64,000 nt of DNA, from contig CAVTTH010000004.1 of NCBI GenBank assembly GCA_963737545.1, forward strand, positions 450,514 to 514,513. Direction: 5' to 3'. The first letter of the stretch is position 1; the number at the start of each line of letters is the position of its first letter. Positions 17,454 through 26,851 of the stretch are shown one piece after another. The notes under the pieces were generated by a model. The model saw only the letters and a list, made by a program, of their open reading frames with translations, searched no databases and was not told the origin of the DNA. Both the position numbers and the translations under genes were made by a program. The stretch is from CAVTTH01 sp963737545 (GTDB lineage Bacteria > Verrucomicrobiota > Verrucomicrobiia > Chthoniobacterales > UBA10450).

Positions 17454-18323
17454 TCGTCGTTAGGTATTTCTCCGGGCCGCGCCGAAAGCTTCGGCGCTGT
17501 GCTGCGCGGCGACTGCGCGATTGACTTCTCGCTCATTCCTCCACTGACCGCGATCATCCCATTGGCCGTGCGGCGCAAATGAGGACGCGATTTGGTTTCC
17601 ATGAAAACGTCGTGCTCGAGCAGTTCGCCATTCAAGCCGATGCGCGAATAAGCCCAGCTTCGCGGGCTCGCGCAATGGAGCACGTGCAATTGATTGGCGC
17701 GATCGAGTTCAGCTTGCGGATCATCCACCGCGAGGATGCGACCCAGGGAAAACGTCGAGTAAACCACCCCGCGGTCCTTGTCCTCCACCCGCACATAAAG
17801 AGAAGTATGGTCGGGGAACCGGTTCGAGAGCAGCGAGAAAGTGCGCACATTTCCGCTCCCGACGCCATCCGGCAGGCCGACCGTTTTTTGCCAGATCGGG
17901 CGGGCATCGCCCACTCGGAAAACCTTCGCGCTTGAGTAGAAAAATTTGCCCATGTCAGCGAAATAAACATTCGCGCGAACGTGATACGTGCCGAAATCGT
18001 GCACGGGATAGATCGGTTCGAGATTGACTTTGCGCGTGACCGTCTTGCCGGTTTCGATCCGGAGAGGCGGTTCCGGCGCGTCGCCAATCGCAGGCGCGAT
18101 CGGCCGGCTTTCGTCGGCCGTCACTTCAAATCCGAACCAATGCTGGCCGCCGCCGTCTCGCAACACGACGTCGCGTCCGGCGAGATTCGTGATACTCAAG
18201 GTCGCGATCACTGGTTCATAGGCAACGTATTGCAGTCGTTTGAACTTGAGTTCGACCTGTATCTGCGCCTGGGCGGAGGCGGCCACGCAAAAAGAGAAGG
18301 CCGAGAGAAATGATCCGCCGCAT
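17450..18323 (-). CDS. Secreted protein of unknown function, one frame shift
   Basis: ATG at 18323 starts a signal peptide, MRRIISLGLLF, which continues as CVAASAQAQIQVELKF only if one base of the five-A run at 18289-18293 is removed. With that repair the gene is 291 codons. The mature part is beta-rich ('YVAYEPVIATLSITNLAGRD', 'YHVRANVYFADMGKFFYSS', 'SLYVRVEDKDRGVVYSTFSL'), suggesting one or two immunoglobulin-like domains; no enzyme motif is visible. Its stop overlaps the start of the amidase gene, so a cell-envelope role is plausible. Confidence 0.65.
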
Positions 18324-19051
18324 GACGCCGAGAATACCGTAACTCGCCCCGGATGAAAATGACTAAGACATTCTCTCAGGCAAAAAGGTGGGCTGAGTGA
18401 CGAACTCACGGTCGCTGCCCGGAGCGGCTGGTTACCGGAATCTGCGCTCCGGTCGGCCGGTTTCCGATGCCTGACGGCGTCGATCAGCACCTCGTCCCAG
18501 CGACCCGAAATTGTTTCTGCGGCTGGGCGCAAAGAGCTGTCGTAGGGAAATTCGACATAATTCCACGCGATGATCTCCAGAAGCGCCGCGTGCCCTTTCA
18601 ATCCATCCGCTTCCGCGTAGGTGAGCTTCCCCTTCCGAAGAAAGACGAGTCCACTTCGTCCCGAAGAGACCATTTGGATCGCGCCTCCCTTTCGGCTCAG
18701 ACAACACATCTGCAAGATATCGGCAGGGTGAAAAACGTCCCCTCTCTCCAGAGCGAAGGTTTCGGCCTGCTGCAGCATGGCCAACAAACGTTCGCCATCA
18801 ATCGGCTCTGGAAAAATTCTCGTGTCGCGGATTTCGAGACGTTGCTCCGAAGCGCGATAGGCCGGGAAAAATGCCGTCTGCAATTTCGGGAAGCGTTCGC
18901 TCAGGTTGCCGCCGAGCGCGAACCCATCAATCGTGTCCGCTTCCAGTTGCGTGAGCAAGAAATCGCAGTGGGGATGCGCATCTGCCCACGCGAACGCTTC
19001 GATATCGGTCCGGACCAGCTCGCACTCATGCGCGGTGTACGCTTTGACCAT
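18324..19051 (-). CDS. DUF4388-like protein with receiver-like N-terminus
   Basis: From Met at 19051 the frame encodes a receiver-like alpha/beta region ('CDFLLTQLEADTIDGFALGG', 'FPKLQTAFFPAY') and, from about residue 120, a DUF4388/PATAN-like domain: 'DVFHPADILQMCCLSRKGGA', 'SGRSGLVFLRKGKLTYAEAD', 'GHAALLEIIAWNYVEFPYD'. Such proteins take part in two-component and GTPase signalling. The normal N-terminus seems to be lost: upstream DNA (19086-19196) belongs to a relic on the other strand. The reading frame has no stop before it meets the next gene, so the 3' end is uncertain and probably affected by the indel near 18290. Confidence 0.55.
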
Positions 19052-19103
19052 TTGCACCAGCGATTGGGTTTGTGTTCTATCGCTTCTTTTACCAGTAAGT
19101 TGT

Positions 19104-19196
19104 GAGGTGAATAAACAAGCCGTGTGCGCCGACCCGAACAAGCTGCTGAATCTTTTTCCGCCGCCGTTTACCGCGCCGTCACAACCGCCGCAGTAA
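19104..19196 (+). pseudogene. Relic of a shared C-terminal domain
   Basis: Encodes KQAVCADPNKLLNLFPPPFT and a stop, almost the same as the end of the protein at 22105-23295 (QAVRADPNKLLNLFPPPFT) and close to the end of the kinase at 20191. Only the last 30 or so residues remain. It lies between the truncated DUF4388 gene and the FHA gene, so a rearrangement boundary is likely near 19100. Confidence 0.6.
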
Positions 19197-19276
19197 TGCA
19201 AATACTGATCGCGCACCGCGACGTCGAGATTGGCGCGCAGGTTAATGGATGGACTTCGCGTTGAGGTTTGTTCAAG

Positions 19277-20149
19277 ATGCTCCTCATGGCTGCTGAAGAA
19301 ACAACTGAGGCATGGTTAGAGGTGTCGGATCAACGTTCTGTCCTCTTCGAGGAAATTGTTCAGTCGGAAGATCTGCAAAGAGCACAGTCATCCTTGATTC
19401 TCCCAAAGTTTCACGACGCCACGCAATCATCAATATCCAGAACATTGGCGAGTTTTGGCTGATTGATTTAGGAAGTAGTAACGGAACTTTCTTGAATAAG
19501 CGTCGGCTGCATCAACCAGCTCGACTAAACGATCAGGATAAGATTGTGATCGGCGACACCGTTCTCCTCTTTCGACAGCCTGAAGAAATTACAGATGACT
19601 ATCGTTCAACGTTAGCGGAACGAACAATTCGGGAGATCAAACACCACCCGTGCTGGCTGCTCGTTGCTGACATCGAGAATTTCACGCCAATGAGTCGTGC
19701 TTTGGAAAGCGATAGACTTGCCATGCTCATCGGCGGGTGGGTTTCCGCATGTAAGCAGATTCTCGAGGAGCATTCTGGCATGATCGACAAGTACTTGGGC
19801 GACGGCTTTTTGGCTTATTGGCGTGACGGGGAGGGCACGTCGAAGCATGTGGCGAACGTGATCGAACTGTTCAAGCAAGCCCAGTCACAAAATCATCCGC
19901 GGTTTAGGATCGCGTTACACCTTGGACCGGTGGCGATCGGTGGCATTCCGTCGATGGGAGAGGAAAGTTTGATGGGAAAGGATGTGAATTTTGTTTTTCG
20001 AATCGGAAAAGCTCGCTGGCTCGCTAGGGATACCAATTCTAACGAGTGCCGAAGCCAACGGCAAACTGGGTACGCTTATCTCTGCTGAATCGGTTGGCAG
20101 CCATGAACTCAAAGGCTTCGATGGTAAACACCAGTTTTTCCGCTGTTGA
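19277..20149 (+). CDS. FHA domain - class III nucleotide cyclase, two frame shifts
   Basis: An FHA phosphothreonine-binding domain ('CSVGRSAKSTVILDSPKVSR', 'RRHAIINIQ', 'LIDLGSSNGTFLNKRRL') is followed by a class III cyclase domain: 'LLVADIENFTPMSRAL' with the first metal Asp, 'MIDKYLGDGFLAYWRDGEG' with the second, and 'FRIALHLGPVAIGGI'. It would make cAMP or cGMP. Shifts near 19350 and near the AAAA run at about 20007 interrupt it; the repaired frame continues 'EKLAGSLGIPILTSAEANGK' and ends at 20149, giving about 290 residues. It lies beside a Ser/Thr kinase, the natural partner for an FHA domain. Confidence 0.75.
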
Positions 20150-20190
20150 CGGTTTGTGCGGAGCGATGGACAAACTCACTTGGAACTTCC

Positions 20191-21925
20191 TTACTGCTCG
20201 GTGAACGGCGGCGGGAAAAGATCGAACAGTTTATTTGGGACGGCGCGAACGGCTTGCAACTGGTCGGCGTAATAAACCCGCACAATGTAGCCGAGAAATT
20301 TTCGTTGCTCCGCGGGGGTAGTTTTCGTTTTGCTCCGCACGTATCTAACTGCGAGAACCTCCGGGTTGGTATCCTTCCAGTCATGATGTGGCGTTAGCCA
20401 TTCATAGCTGATATCCGCGTCGCTCAGTTTGATGTTTTTTGCGTCCACCATATCGTAAAAGAAAACCTGAATTTTCACCTTCATGTGATCGATCGGTGTG
20501 TTTGGACGCGCCTTCACGCTCACCTTCAAGACGAGATGGGTGTCGACATCCAGATCATGAACCTCCTTCAGCGCCACCTCCGAGATGCCAAATGTCGATC
20601 CGTCTGGAATAGGTTCCGAATCCGGATCAGTTGAAGGCGTTTGCTCCCACGCTTCGGAATGCGAATCAGTTGAGAGCATCTGCTCGCGCAATTTTTGTGC
20701 GTAATTGGCGAAATCCTCGTTGCTCTTGTATGGCGCGGGGCTCTTCATCGTTGGGCTAACGTTTGTAGCAGGCTGAACCGACGGACGAGGCGTCGACAGG
20801 TTCGGGGATTCCTCTTTGGTTGGCTGATTCGTTACGGCTTTTTTTGCGGCGTAGATGCCAAAATACCATAGCGCTGTCGCTCCAAGTAACGCCGAGATAG
20901 CGACCACTATCCCAATAGTGAGACGTCTCCGCCATCGCACACTGCTAGCAATGGTCCCGAGTTGAGGAAGCGGACTAGTGAGAGGTATCTCCTTATCTTG
21001 TTCATTGAAGTCCCCACCTTCGGAAATCTTGCTCGGGCGAGACCAAGCCGCTGTGCGACTTCTTCCGCACTCTGTGGTCGCTGACCAGGATTTTTGGCGA
21101 GACAAGCAGCAATTGTTTGCTCCCATGTTGCGGGAATTTCTATGTCTCCGCCGATGTCCAATTCTTGTCGGCGCAGCGTCAGTGACGGTGGTATTCTCTC
21201 CCGAATTTGGCGATCGATTTGTCCGCGATAGAACGGCGGTTTGCTGGCAAGCAGCTCGTACAGGGTTGCACCGAATGAGTAGATATCGTCGAGGTGGGAC
21301 GGTTTCTCACCTTCGAGCTGCTGTGGACTCATGTAGAGGAGCGTGCCCGTCGTGTGGCGCGCCATCGTTAGCATGCTTGCGGAGTCGCTGAGACTCCGCG
21401 CGATTCCGAAGTCAGTGATTTTCAGAATCCCTTTGGAATTCACCATCAAATTCGAAGGCTTGAGGTCGCAGTGCACTACGCGCGCATGCACATGCGCATA
21501 CTCCATTGCTTCACAGCATTGGCTTACCCAAGTTTCCAGGTCGGCTGACTGAAACACTTTGTATTCGTTTTCCACACGTAAAGCCGAAAGCGTGTCTCCA
21601 TCGACGTTATCCTCCATTGAGATACACGCAGACCGCGCGTCCTGCACAAGGTCGTAAATCCGGACGATATTTTTGTGAGTGAGATCAAGGCTGCGCTTTG
21701 TCTCTCGTTTGAGATCGCTGAGCACGGCGCGATCGTGAATGATCAAGTCTGGAAGGAACTTGAGCGCGACGTCACGTTCCAATTGATCATCACGCGCGAG
21801 CCAAACGACACCCATCCCGCCACGGCCCAAAATTCTTGTCAGGACTTACCGGTCAATAGCTTCTCGCCTATCGAGAACTGCCGCCACGTCACGTCTCGCC
21901 CATCGCTCGAGGCCTCGTCGCTCAC
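20191..21925 (-). CDS. Transmembrane Ser/Thr protein kinase, two frame shifts
   Basis: A receptor-like kinase. From GTG at 21925 the protein starts MSDEASSDGRDVTW and 'FSIGEKLLTGK'; a shift near 21845 gives 'LTRILGRGGMGVVWLARDD' (P-loop), 'DVALKFLP' (ATP Lys), 'VVHCDLKPSNLMVN' (catalytic loop), 'ITDFGIARS' and 'GTLLYMSPQQLEGE'. A second shift near 21035 leads to a TM helix ('RRLTIGIVVAISALLGATAL') and a C-terminal domain 'DGSTFGISE...PNKLFDLFPPPFT' that is shared with the next gene. HRD is HCD, so the Arg that normally reads activation-loop phosphorylation is missing. It converges with the FHA-cyclase gene, which ends 42 bases away. Confidence 0.75.
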
Positions 21926-22104
21926 ACGGGCATCGTAGTAGGCAACAAAACCTGATAAAGCACAAAGACAGCCGCACTCCGACCTTCATGCGCTGCCAAG
22001 TGATCGTGAAGCCCCTTAACCGCGAGAAGTTTTCCGCGCAAACGTGCACGCCAGCTAGGAGATCCTTCTCCGTCTGCCTGTCAGAACGGCAACGACCTCA
22101 CCGT

Positions 22105-23295
22105 TTAGCAGACGTTGGATATTTGCATTACTGCTGCGGGTGACGGCGCGGTAAACGGCGGCGGAAAAAGATTCAACAGCTTGTTCGGGTCGGCCCGGAC
22201 CGCTTGCAGTTGATCTTTGTAATAAACACGCACGATGTAGCCGAGATATTTGCGCTGGCCGCCGACATCGACCGGTCCTTCGGCCGGTGGTGCGTCGCTT
22301 CGCGAACGGCTCTTTTTCCCAGAAGGTGATGGAGTCACGGCAGCGGCAGCCGCGGATAAGGCGGCTTCCGAAGAGAGCGCGTCTTTCTTCGCTCGCAAAT
22401 AAGTGACAGCCAGTATCTCCGGATTCGTGCTCGACCAATTGTGATCCGGGGTAAGCCATTCGTAACTCACGTCGGCATCGGTCAACACGACGCGGTCGTT
22501 ATCCAGCATGTCGTAAAAGAAGACCTGAATTTTCACCTTCGTGTAATCGAACGACGTGTTGGGTCGAGCCTTCACTCCAACCTTTAGGACGAGGTGCGTT
22601 TCCGCATCCGGGTCGATGGTTCGCACCGGTGTCGCCTCGGTAATACCGAACGTGGAACCCTCAGAAATTCCGTCGATCTCGGCCATCGGAGTCGCGGTAT
22701 CCGTCGGCGAGGCGCCGGTGGCCGTAGTCCCCGGTGTGCTGCTTACCGGCACCCCGAATTTCAATTTCAAATCGGCCAGATCGTAAAGAAGACCGGCCGA
22801 TGGTCCGATTTCCTGAACCCGGCGCCACGTCTCGTTCGAGCGATCGAACGATTGCATCGACTCATAGGTCTTGGCCATTTCGGCGAGCACCGTCGCATTC
22901 TTCGGTTCCTGTTGCGCTGCTTCCTGCATCCGTGCGAGGGCGTTCGTCGTATCTCCCCGATCGCGAAGGGCCCTGGCTTCGCCGAGCAAACGTTCCGCCG
23001 CGGAAACCGTAGCAATGCTGGTGGGTGGCTGCGTCAGCGAATTCGAATTAACCGGCGGAGTTGTAGTTTCATGCGCTTCGGTGGCAGCAGCTGATGGACT
23101 CGGCGTCGCGCCGGCTGGTTTCGCGACCGATGCGGTGACACTCGGAGTCGCCGCGCTCTTGCCGGCACGCGCGCTTCCGACGTAATGGAATGCAACGGCA
23201 AAGAGCTGCGCCGCTCCGAACAAAGCCAGGATCGTCCAGGCAGTCGCGACCGTTTTGTCCGAACGCAGGGGAGATGGGAAAAGGCCGGCTTGCAT
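22105..23295 (-). CDS. Membrane-anchored TPR-like protein sharing the kinase C-terminal domain
   Basis: About 396 residues from Met at 23295 (an in-frame Met at 23364 is possible). One N-terminal TM helix ('TILALFGAAQLFAVAFHYVG') is followed by a Ser/Thr/Pro/Ala-rich linker. Helical TPR-like repeats come next ('ERLLGEARALRDRGDTTNAL', 'ATVLAEMAKTYESMQSFDRS'). The C-terminal domain is the one found in the adjacent kinase: 'EGSTFGITEATPVRTIDPDA', 'THLVLKVGVKARPNTSFDYT', 'KVKIQVFFYDMLDNDRVVLT', 'KYLGYIVRVYYKDQLQAVRA' and 'PNKLLNLFPPPFT'. The function of that domain is unknown to me; its beta-strand pattern suggests an extracytoplasmic sandwich. Probably a partner or paralogue of the kinase ectodomain. 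Confidence 0.7.
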   Translation of the reverse strand: MQAGLFPSPLRSDKTVATAWTILALFGAAQLFAVAFHYVGSARAGKSAATPSVTASVAKPAGATPSPSAAATEAHETTTPPVNSNSLTQPPTSIATVSAAERLLGEARALRDRGDTTNALARMQEAAQQEPKNATVLAEMAKTYESMQSFDRSNETWRRVQEIGPSAGLLYDLADLKLKFGVPVSSTPGTTATGASPTDTATPMAEIDGISEGSTFGITEATPVRTIDPDAETHLVLKVGVKARPNTSFDYTKVKIQVFFYDMLDNDRVVLTDADVSYEWLTPDHNWSSTNPEILAVTYLRAKKDALSSEAALSAAAAAVTPSPSGKKSRSRSDAPPAEGPVDVGGQRKYLGYIVRVYYKDQLQAVRADPNKLLNLFPPPFTAPSPAAVMQISNVC

Positions 23296-23378
23296 GAATT
23301 CCAATGGATTCTGTAAACGACGCCCATTCGGGCTGTCAACCGCGAGCCGACGAAACGGCGGCACCTCGGCGCTTCATT

Positions 23379-23849
23379 TCAACGGGAAATATCGCTCTGA
23401 CTAAGAATCTTGAATCCTTCACCGAGCAGGACGGAAGTGGCGCATTCCGTGTCGTCCACGTGCAATGCCAGCGCCGCCAGCCCGCGCGGACGCGTCAGCA
23501 ACGGATACGTGAAATGAACGTTCACCTCGGCCATGAGAAGCGCGCCGAGCAGTTCGGCCAACTGTGTCGCCACTTCCTGCAGTTCCACCACAACCATCTC
23601 GCAAACGCCGAACGCAACATCGTGTTCGCGAAAAAGTTGTTCCACCCGCTCCGGGTCGCTCACGATGATGCGCGCGATCGCCGAGTCGGTCGATTCGGAA
23701 ATGCTCAGCGCGACGACGTGCGTGTGATGCGCGTGCAACAGCTTCACGATATCGAGCATCGCGCCGACTCTGTTCGGGAGAAAAACGGAGAATTGCTTGA
23801 CCAGGGGTCCGTCAAATTTTGAGGTGGTTTCGGGTAAATCGAGAGGCAT
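23379..23849 (-). CDS. ACT-domain protein
   Basis: A 156-residue protein made of two ACT-like halves: 'KQFSVFLPNRVGAMLDIVKL' to 'ARIIVSDPERVEQLF', then 'CEMVVVELQEVATQLAELLG' to 'ALALHVDDTECATSVLLGEG'. ACT pairs bind amino acids and regulate amino-acid enzymes; no catalytic domain is attached. It may be a small regulatory subunit or sensor. It lies 84 bases upstream of the TPR-like gene on the same strand, without obvious functional link. Confidence 0.8.
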   Translation of the reverse strand: MPLDLPETTSKFDGPLVKQFSVFLPNRVGAMLDIVKLLHAHHTHVVALSISESTDSAIARIIVSDPERVEQLFREHDVAFGVCEMVVVELQEVATQLAELLGALLMAEVNVHFTYPLLTRPRGLAALALHVDDTECATSVLLGEGFKILSQSDISR

Positions 23850-23941
23850 GAGTGGCCGGGCCGGACTATGTCATCGCCGGAGTATCGATTGCAAACGAAT
23901 ACTGGCTCCGACCCCTGAGACGGCGGCCCACATCCTGTTGC

Positions 23942-24063
23942 TGTCATCCCGAGCCGCGAGAGACGGCGAGGGACCTCCCACAGACAGTTTCGCGTTTCAA
24001 GCATGAGGAAACTACAAATTGCAATTGCGAGGTTCCTCGGCGTCTCCGCGCTTCGCGATGACA
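23942..24063. repeat. Inverted-repeat (REP/MITE-like) element upstream of lysS
   Basis: TGTCATCCCGAGCCGCG... at the left end is matched by ...CGCTTCGCGATGACA at the right end, with inner pairing of GAGGGACCTC and GAGGTTCCTC. Same family as 25709-25817. It ends about 50 bases before the lysS start. Confidence 0.6.
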
Positions 24064-24114
24064 ACCGATTTGCCCTGTTCATTTCCAACCATCGCTTTAA
24101 ACTCGGCGCCGGAG

Positions 24115-25677
24115 ATGGAAGATGAAAATAGCCTGATCACCCAGCGGCGTGAAAAACTGGAAGCGTTGCGCGTGAAGGGCGTCGCGCCATTTGGTGCCGC
24201 ATTCGAGACAGCGGGCTCAATCGCCGACGTACGAGAGCAGTTTGCCGAAGGCAAAGCGCTGCGCGCGGCCGGGCGAATCACGGCGCATCGCGATATGGGC
24301 AAGAGCCACTTCGTCGATCTGCGTGACGCCACTGGCCGCATCCAGATTTACATCCACGCGAAAGAAGTCGGCCCGGACATGATCGAGATTTTCAACTTGC
24401 TCGACCTTGGCGACTTCATCGGCGTCGAAGGGACCTGTTTTCTGACCAAGACCGGCGAGCAAACTTTGAAGGTTCACTCCTTTCAAGTGCTGGCCAAATC
24501 ACTGCGACCGCTTCCCGAGAAATGGCATGGCTTGCAGGATGTGGAAGCGCGCTATCGCCAGCGCTATCTCGATCTCCTGACGAACGAACAATCGAGAAGC
24601 GTCTTCGAAAAACGTATCGTAATAATGCGCGAGATCCGCCGGTTCATGGAAGATCGCGGCTTCCTCGAAGTGGAAACGCCGATGTTGCAAACGGTCGCGG
24701 GCGGCGCGGCCGCGGAGCCGTTTCGCACGCATCACAAGGCGCTGGGGCTCGATCTTTATCTGCGCATTGCACCGGAACTTTACTTGAAGCGACTGCTTGT
24801 CGGAGGCTGCAACAAGGTTTTTGAGTTGAATCGCAATTTCCGGAACGAAGGAATCTCGAGAAAACACAATCCTGAGTTCACCATGCTCGAGGCCTATTGG
24901 GCCTACGCCGATTTCGAGAAGATTGCGGACCTGGTCGAAGAGCTCATCTGCCATTTGGCGCAGACATTGGAGGGACGCGCTCCGTCGCGTCCGGAAGCGA
25001 GGGAGGGCGAGGCTCCCGCCGAGCCGAAAGACACCGACGGCTCACCGGGAGGTTCGCCCTCCCGGGAAAGAGGGACGAGACAGAGCCCGTCGCTCCAGAT
25101 TGAACACAAGGACGCCGACGGAAATGTCACGCGCACGATCAATCTCACCCGACCATGGCGACGGGCGCGTTACCGCGATCTGATTCACGATATTGATCCG
25201 CACTGGTTCGATTATTCGAGCGAAAAGCGACGCGAGCGCTGTGTCGAATTGGGGGTCGAGATCAACCCGCGCATGGCCGATTACGAAGTGACGCAGCAGA
25301 TTTTTGAGAAATTGGTCGAAGAGAAAACCTTTGATCCGCTCTTCGTCACCCATTGTCCGAAAGAGCTGGTCCCGCTGGCGAAACAAAATATCGAGGATGA
25401 TTCGCTCGTCGATGTTTACGAACTCATCATCAACGGCCAGGAAATTTCACCGGGCTACACCGAGTTGAATGATCCGCTCGTGCAACGTCAACGCCTGATC
25501 GACCAGGCGGGCGAAGAGACGCAGAGTCTCGATGAAGAGTTCCTCCTCGCGCTCGAGCACGGCATGCCGCCGGCAGGTGGCTTCGGCCTCGGGATCGATC
25601 GCCTAACGATGTTGTTGACCGGCGCCGAATCGATTCGCGACGTGATTCTGTTCCCGCTGTTGAGGCCAAAAAAGTAG
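24115..25677 (+). CDS. lysS: Lysyl-tRNA synthetase, class II
   Basis: Charges tRNA-Lys. The 520-residue protein has an N-terminal OB-fold ('GRITAHRDMGKSHFVDLRDA') and the three class II motifs: motif 1 'FLEVETPMLQTVAGGAAAEP', motif 2 'FELNRNFRNEGISRKHNPEF', motif 3 'GFGLGIDRLTMLLTGAESIR'. The start at 24115 fits the family N-terminus (MEDENSLITQRREKLEAL). Between motifs 2 and 3, at about residues 286-327 (bases 24970-25095), it carries an in-frame insertion made of dispersed palindromic repeats, encoding 'EGRAPSRPEAREGEAPAEP' and following residues. The insertion lies in a surface loop of the catalytic domain, so activity is probably kept. Confidence 0.95.
   Translation: MEDENSLITQRREKLEALRVKGVAPFGAAFETAGSIADVREQFAEGKALRAAGRITAHRDMGKSHFVDLRDATGRIQIYIHAKEVGPDMIEIFNLLDLGDFIGVEGTCFLTKTGEQTLKVHSFQVLAKSLRPLPEKWHGLQDVEARYRQRYLDLLTNEQSRSVFEKRIVIMREIRRFMEDRGFLEVETPMLQTVAGGAAAEPFRTHHKALGLDLYLRIAPELYLKRLLVGGCNKVFELNRNFRNEGISRKHNPEFTMLEAYWAYADFEKIADLVEELICHLAQTLEGRAPSRPEAREGEAPAEPKDTDGSPGGSPSRERGTRQSPSLQIEHKDADGNVTRTINLTRPWRRARYRDLIHDIDPHWFDYSSEKRRERCVELGVEINPRMADYEVTQQIFEKLVEEKTFDPLFVTHCPKELVPLAKQNIEDDSLVDVYELIINGQEISPGYTELNDPLVQRQRLIDQAGEETQSLDEEFLLALEHGMPPAGGFGLGIDRLTMLLTGAESIRDVILFPLLRPKK
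24970..25095. repeat. REP-like repeat inserted in lysS coding sequence
   Basis: Two nested imperfect inverted repeats: GGGAGGGCGAGGCTCCCG facing CGGGAGGTTCGCCCTCCC, and GGGACGCGCTCCGTCGC facing a similar outer arm. The same EGEAPAEP-coding core is present in nnr at 15914-15949. The insertion keeps the reading frame. Confidence 0.65.
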
Positions 25678-25708
25678 AATGACGTCTCAATCTTCGCGCG
25701 CCGCTGTT

Positions 25709-25817
25709 GGTCATCCTGAGCCGCGCAGACGGCGAAGGACCTCACAAGTTACTTGAGCGAATCAAACGATGAAAGCCTTTCGCCTTAGGAGAGGTCCTTC
25801 GCTCCGCTCAGGATGAC
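25709..25817. repeat. Inverted-repeat (REP/MITE-like) element downstream of lysS
   Basis: GTCATCCTGAGC at the left is the exact reverse complement of GCTCAGGATGAC at the right, and GCGAAGGACCTC pairs with GAGGTCCTTCGC. It lies between the convergent lysS and thioredoxin-like genes and could also stop transcription from both sides. Confidence 0.65.
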
Positions 25818-25842
25818 GGCGTTGTTAGAAACGAAATCTCCC

Positions 25843-26424
25843 TCACACCAAATCGCACGCGTCGGCTGGCATCCAGTGGGCGTCTTTGCCTTCCCACTTC
25901 ACGTTGCAACCGATGGGATTGGTGACCGGCTCAGAAACTGGTTTGCCGGCGAGATGATCGTCGAGCGCGCGCTCCAGTTCGTTTGTTTTTGCTTTCTCGG
26001 CCTGGCGTGGATTGTCCACCGCCCGTCCCGTGTAAATCAGTTTGCGATCGCGATCGAAGACATAGAAATGCGGCGTCCGTAGCGCACCATACGCGCGCGC
26101 GATTTCCTGCGTCGCATCGTGCAAATAAATCCACGGAAATCTCTGCTCGCGCATGCGCTCGACCATGTGAGGAAAATCATCTTCCGCGTAGGTGTTCGCG
26201 CTATTTGAATTGATCGCGACGAAGCGGACGCCTCGCCCGGCATATTTTTCCGCTGCATGACGCGTCGTCTCATCCGAACCGATGACATAAGGGCAGTGAT
26301 TACAGGTGAAGAAGATGACCAACACTGGATCGCCCGCAAAATCCGAGAGCGCATAAGTCTTTCCGTCTGTCGCCGGAAGTCGAAAATCCGGCGCGCGATC
26401 GCCAATTTGCAAAGTGAAACTCAT
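25843..26424 (-). CDS. Thioredoxin-like/peroxiredoxin (AhpC-TSA) family protein
   Basis: A 193-residue thioredoxin-fold protein: 'GDRAPDFRLPATDGKTYALS', 'VLVIFFTCNHCPYV' with a CNHC active site, 'FVAINSNSANTYAEDDF', and 'TPHFYVFDRDRKLIYTGRAV' with the cis-Pro. It is of the soluble alkyl-hydroperoxide/thiol-specific antioxidant or ResA-like group; no signal peptide is seen at the chosen start (ATG 26424, preceded by AGAAGGA). It probably reduces disulphides or peroxides in the cytoplasm. Confidence 0.85.
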   Translation of the reverse strand: MSFTLQIGDRAPDFRLPATDGKTYALSDFAGDPVLVIFFTCNHCPYVIGSDETTRHAAEKYAGRGVRFVAINSNSANTYAEDDFPHMVERMREQRFPWIYLHDATQEIARAYGALRTPHFYVFDRDRKLIYTGRAVDNPRQAEKAKTNELERALDDHLAGKPVSEPVTNPIGCNVKWEGKDAHWMPADACDLV

Positions 26425-26541
26425 GATCCTTCTACCACTGGATGGAACCGGCTCGGTGTCAAAAACCATTTCGCGCGACCGCAAAGAACGCCGAACAACT
26501 CCTCGGGCTCGCATCGACCCACCGCCGGCGTGACCAGCTAA

Positions 26542-26682
26542 CTATCGGAGCAACACGAGAAGCAACACGATTAACAGAACTAAGCCGCCACTCGGGTAAT
26601 ATCCCCAACCAGTGCTGTACGGCCATGTCGGGAGCGCGCCGACCAGTAATAGGATCAGAATAATGAGAAGAATAGTACGCAT
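26542..26682 (-). CDS. DUF3309-family small membrane protein
   Basis: A 46-residue protein with two hydrophobic segments around 'LPTWPYSTGWGYYPSGG', the hallmark of DUF3309. The start at 26682 is supported by AAAGGAAA upstream. These proteins are common in soil bacteria; their function is unknown. A longer open frame upstream of the start has no coding character. Confidence 0.85.
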   Translation of the reverse strand: MRTILLIILILLLVGALPTWPYSTGWGYYPSGGLVLLIVLLLVLLR

Positions 26683-26851
26683 CGGCTCGTTTCCTTTTCT
26701 ACGAATTCGCGCGAGAGAAGCATTCTGCTCGTAGAAATCTTCGCCGCCGCCGCGCGCCGCTCGATTATCTTCCAACATCCAAACGCCAACCCAGAAGCGA
26801 TTTTCTTGTGATACTGAAGAAGCCGACTCTTGTTCCGAATCAGATTTTGTT

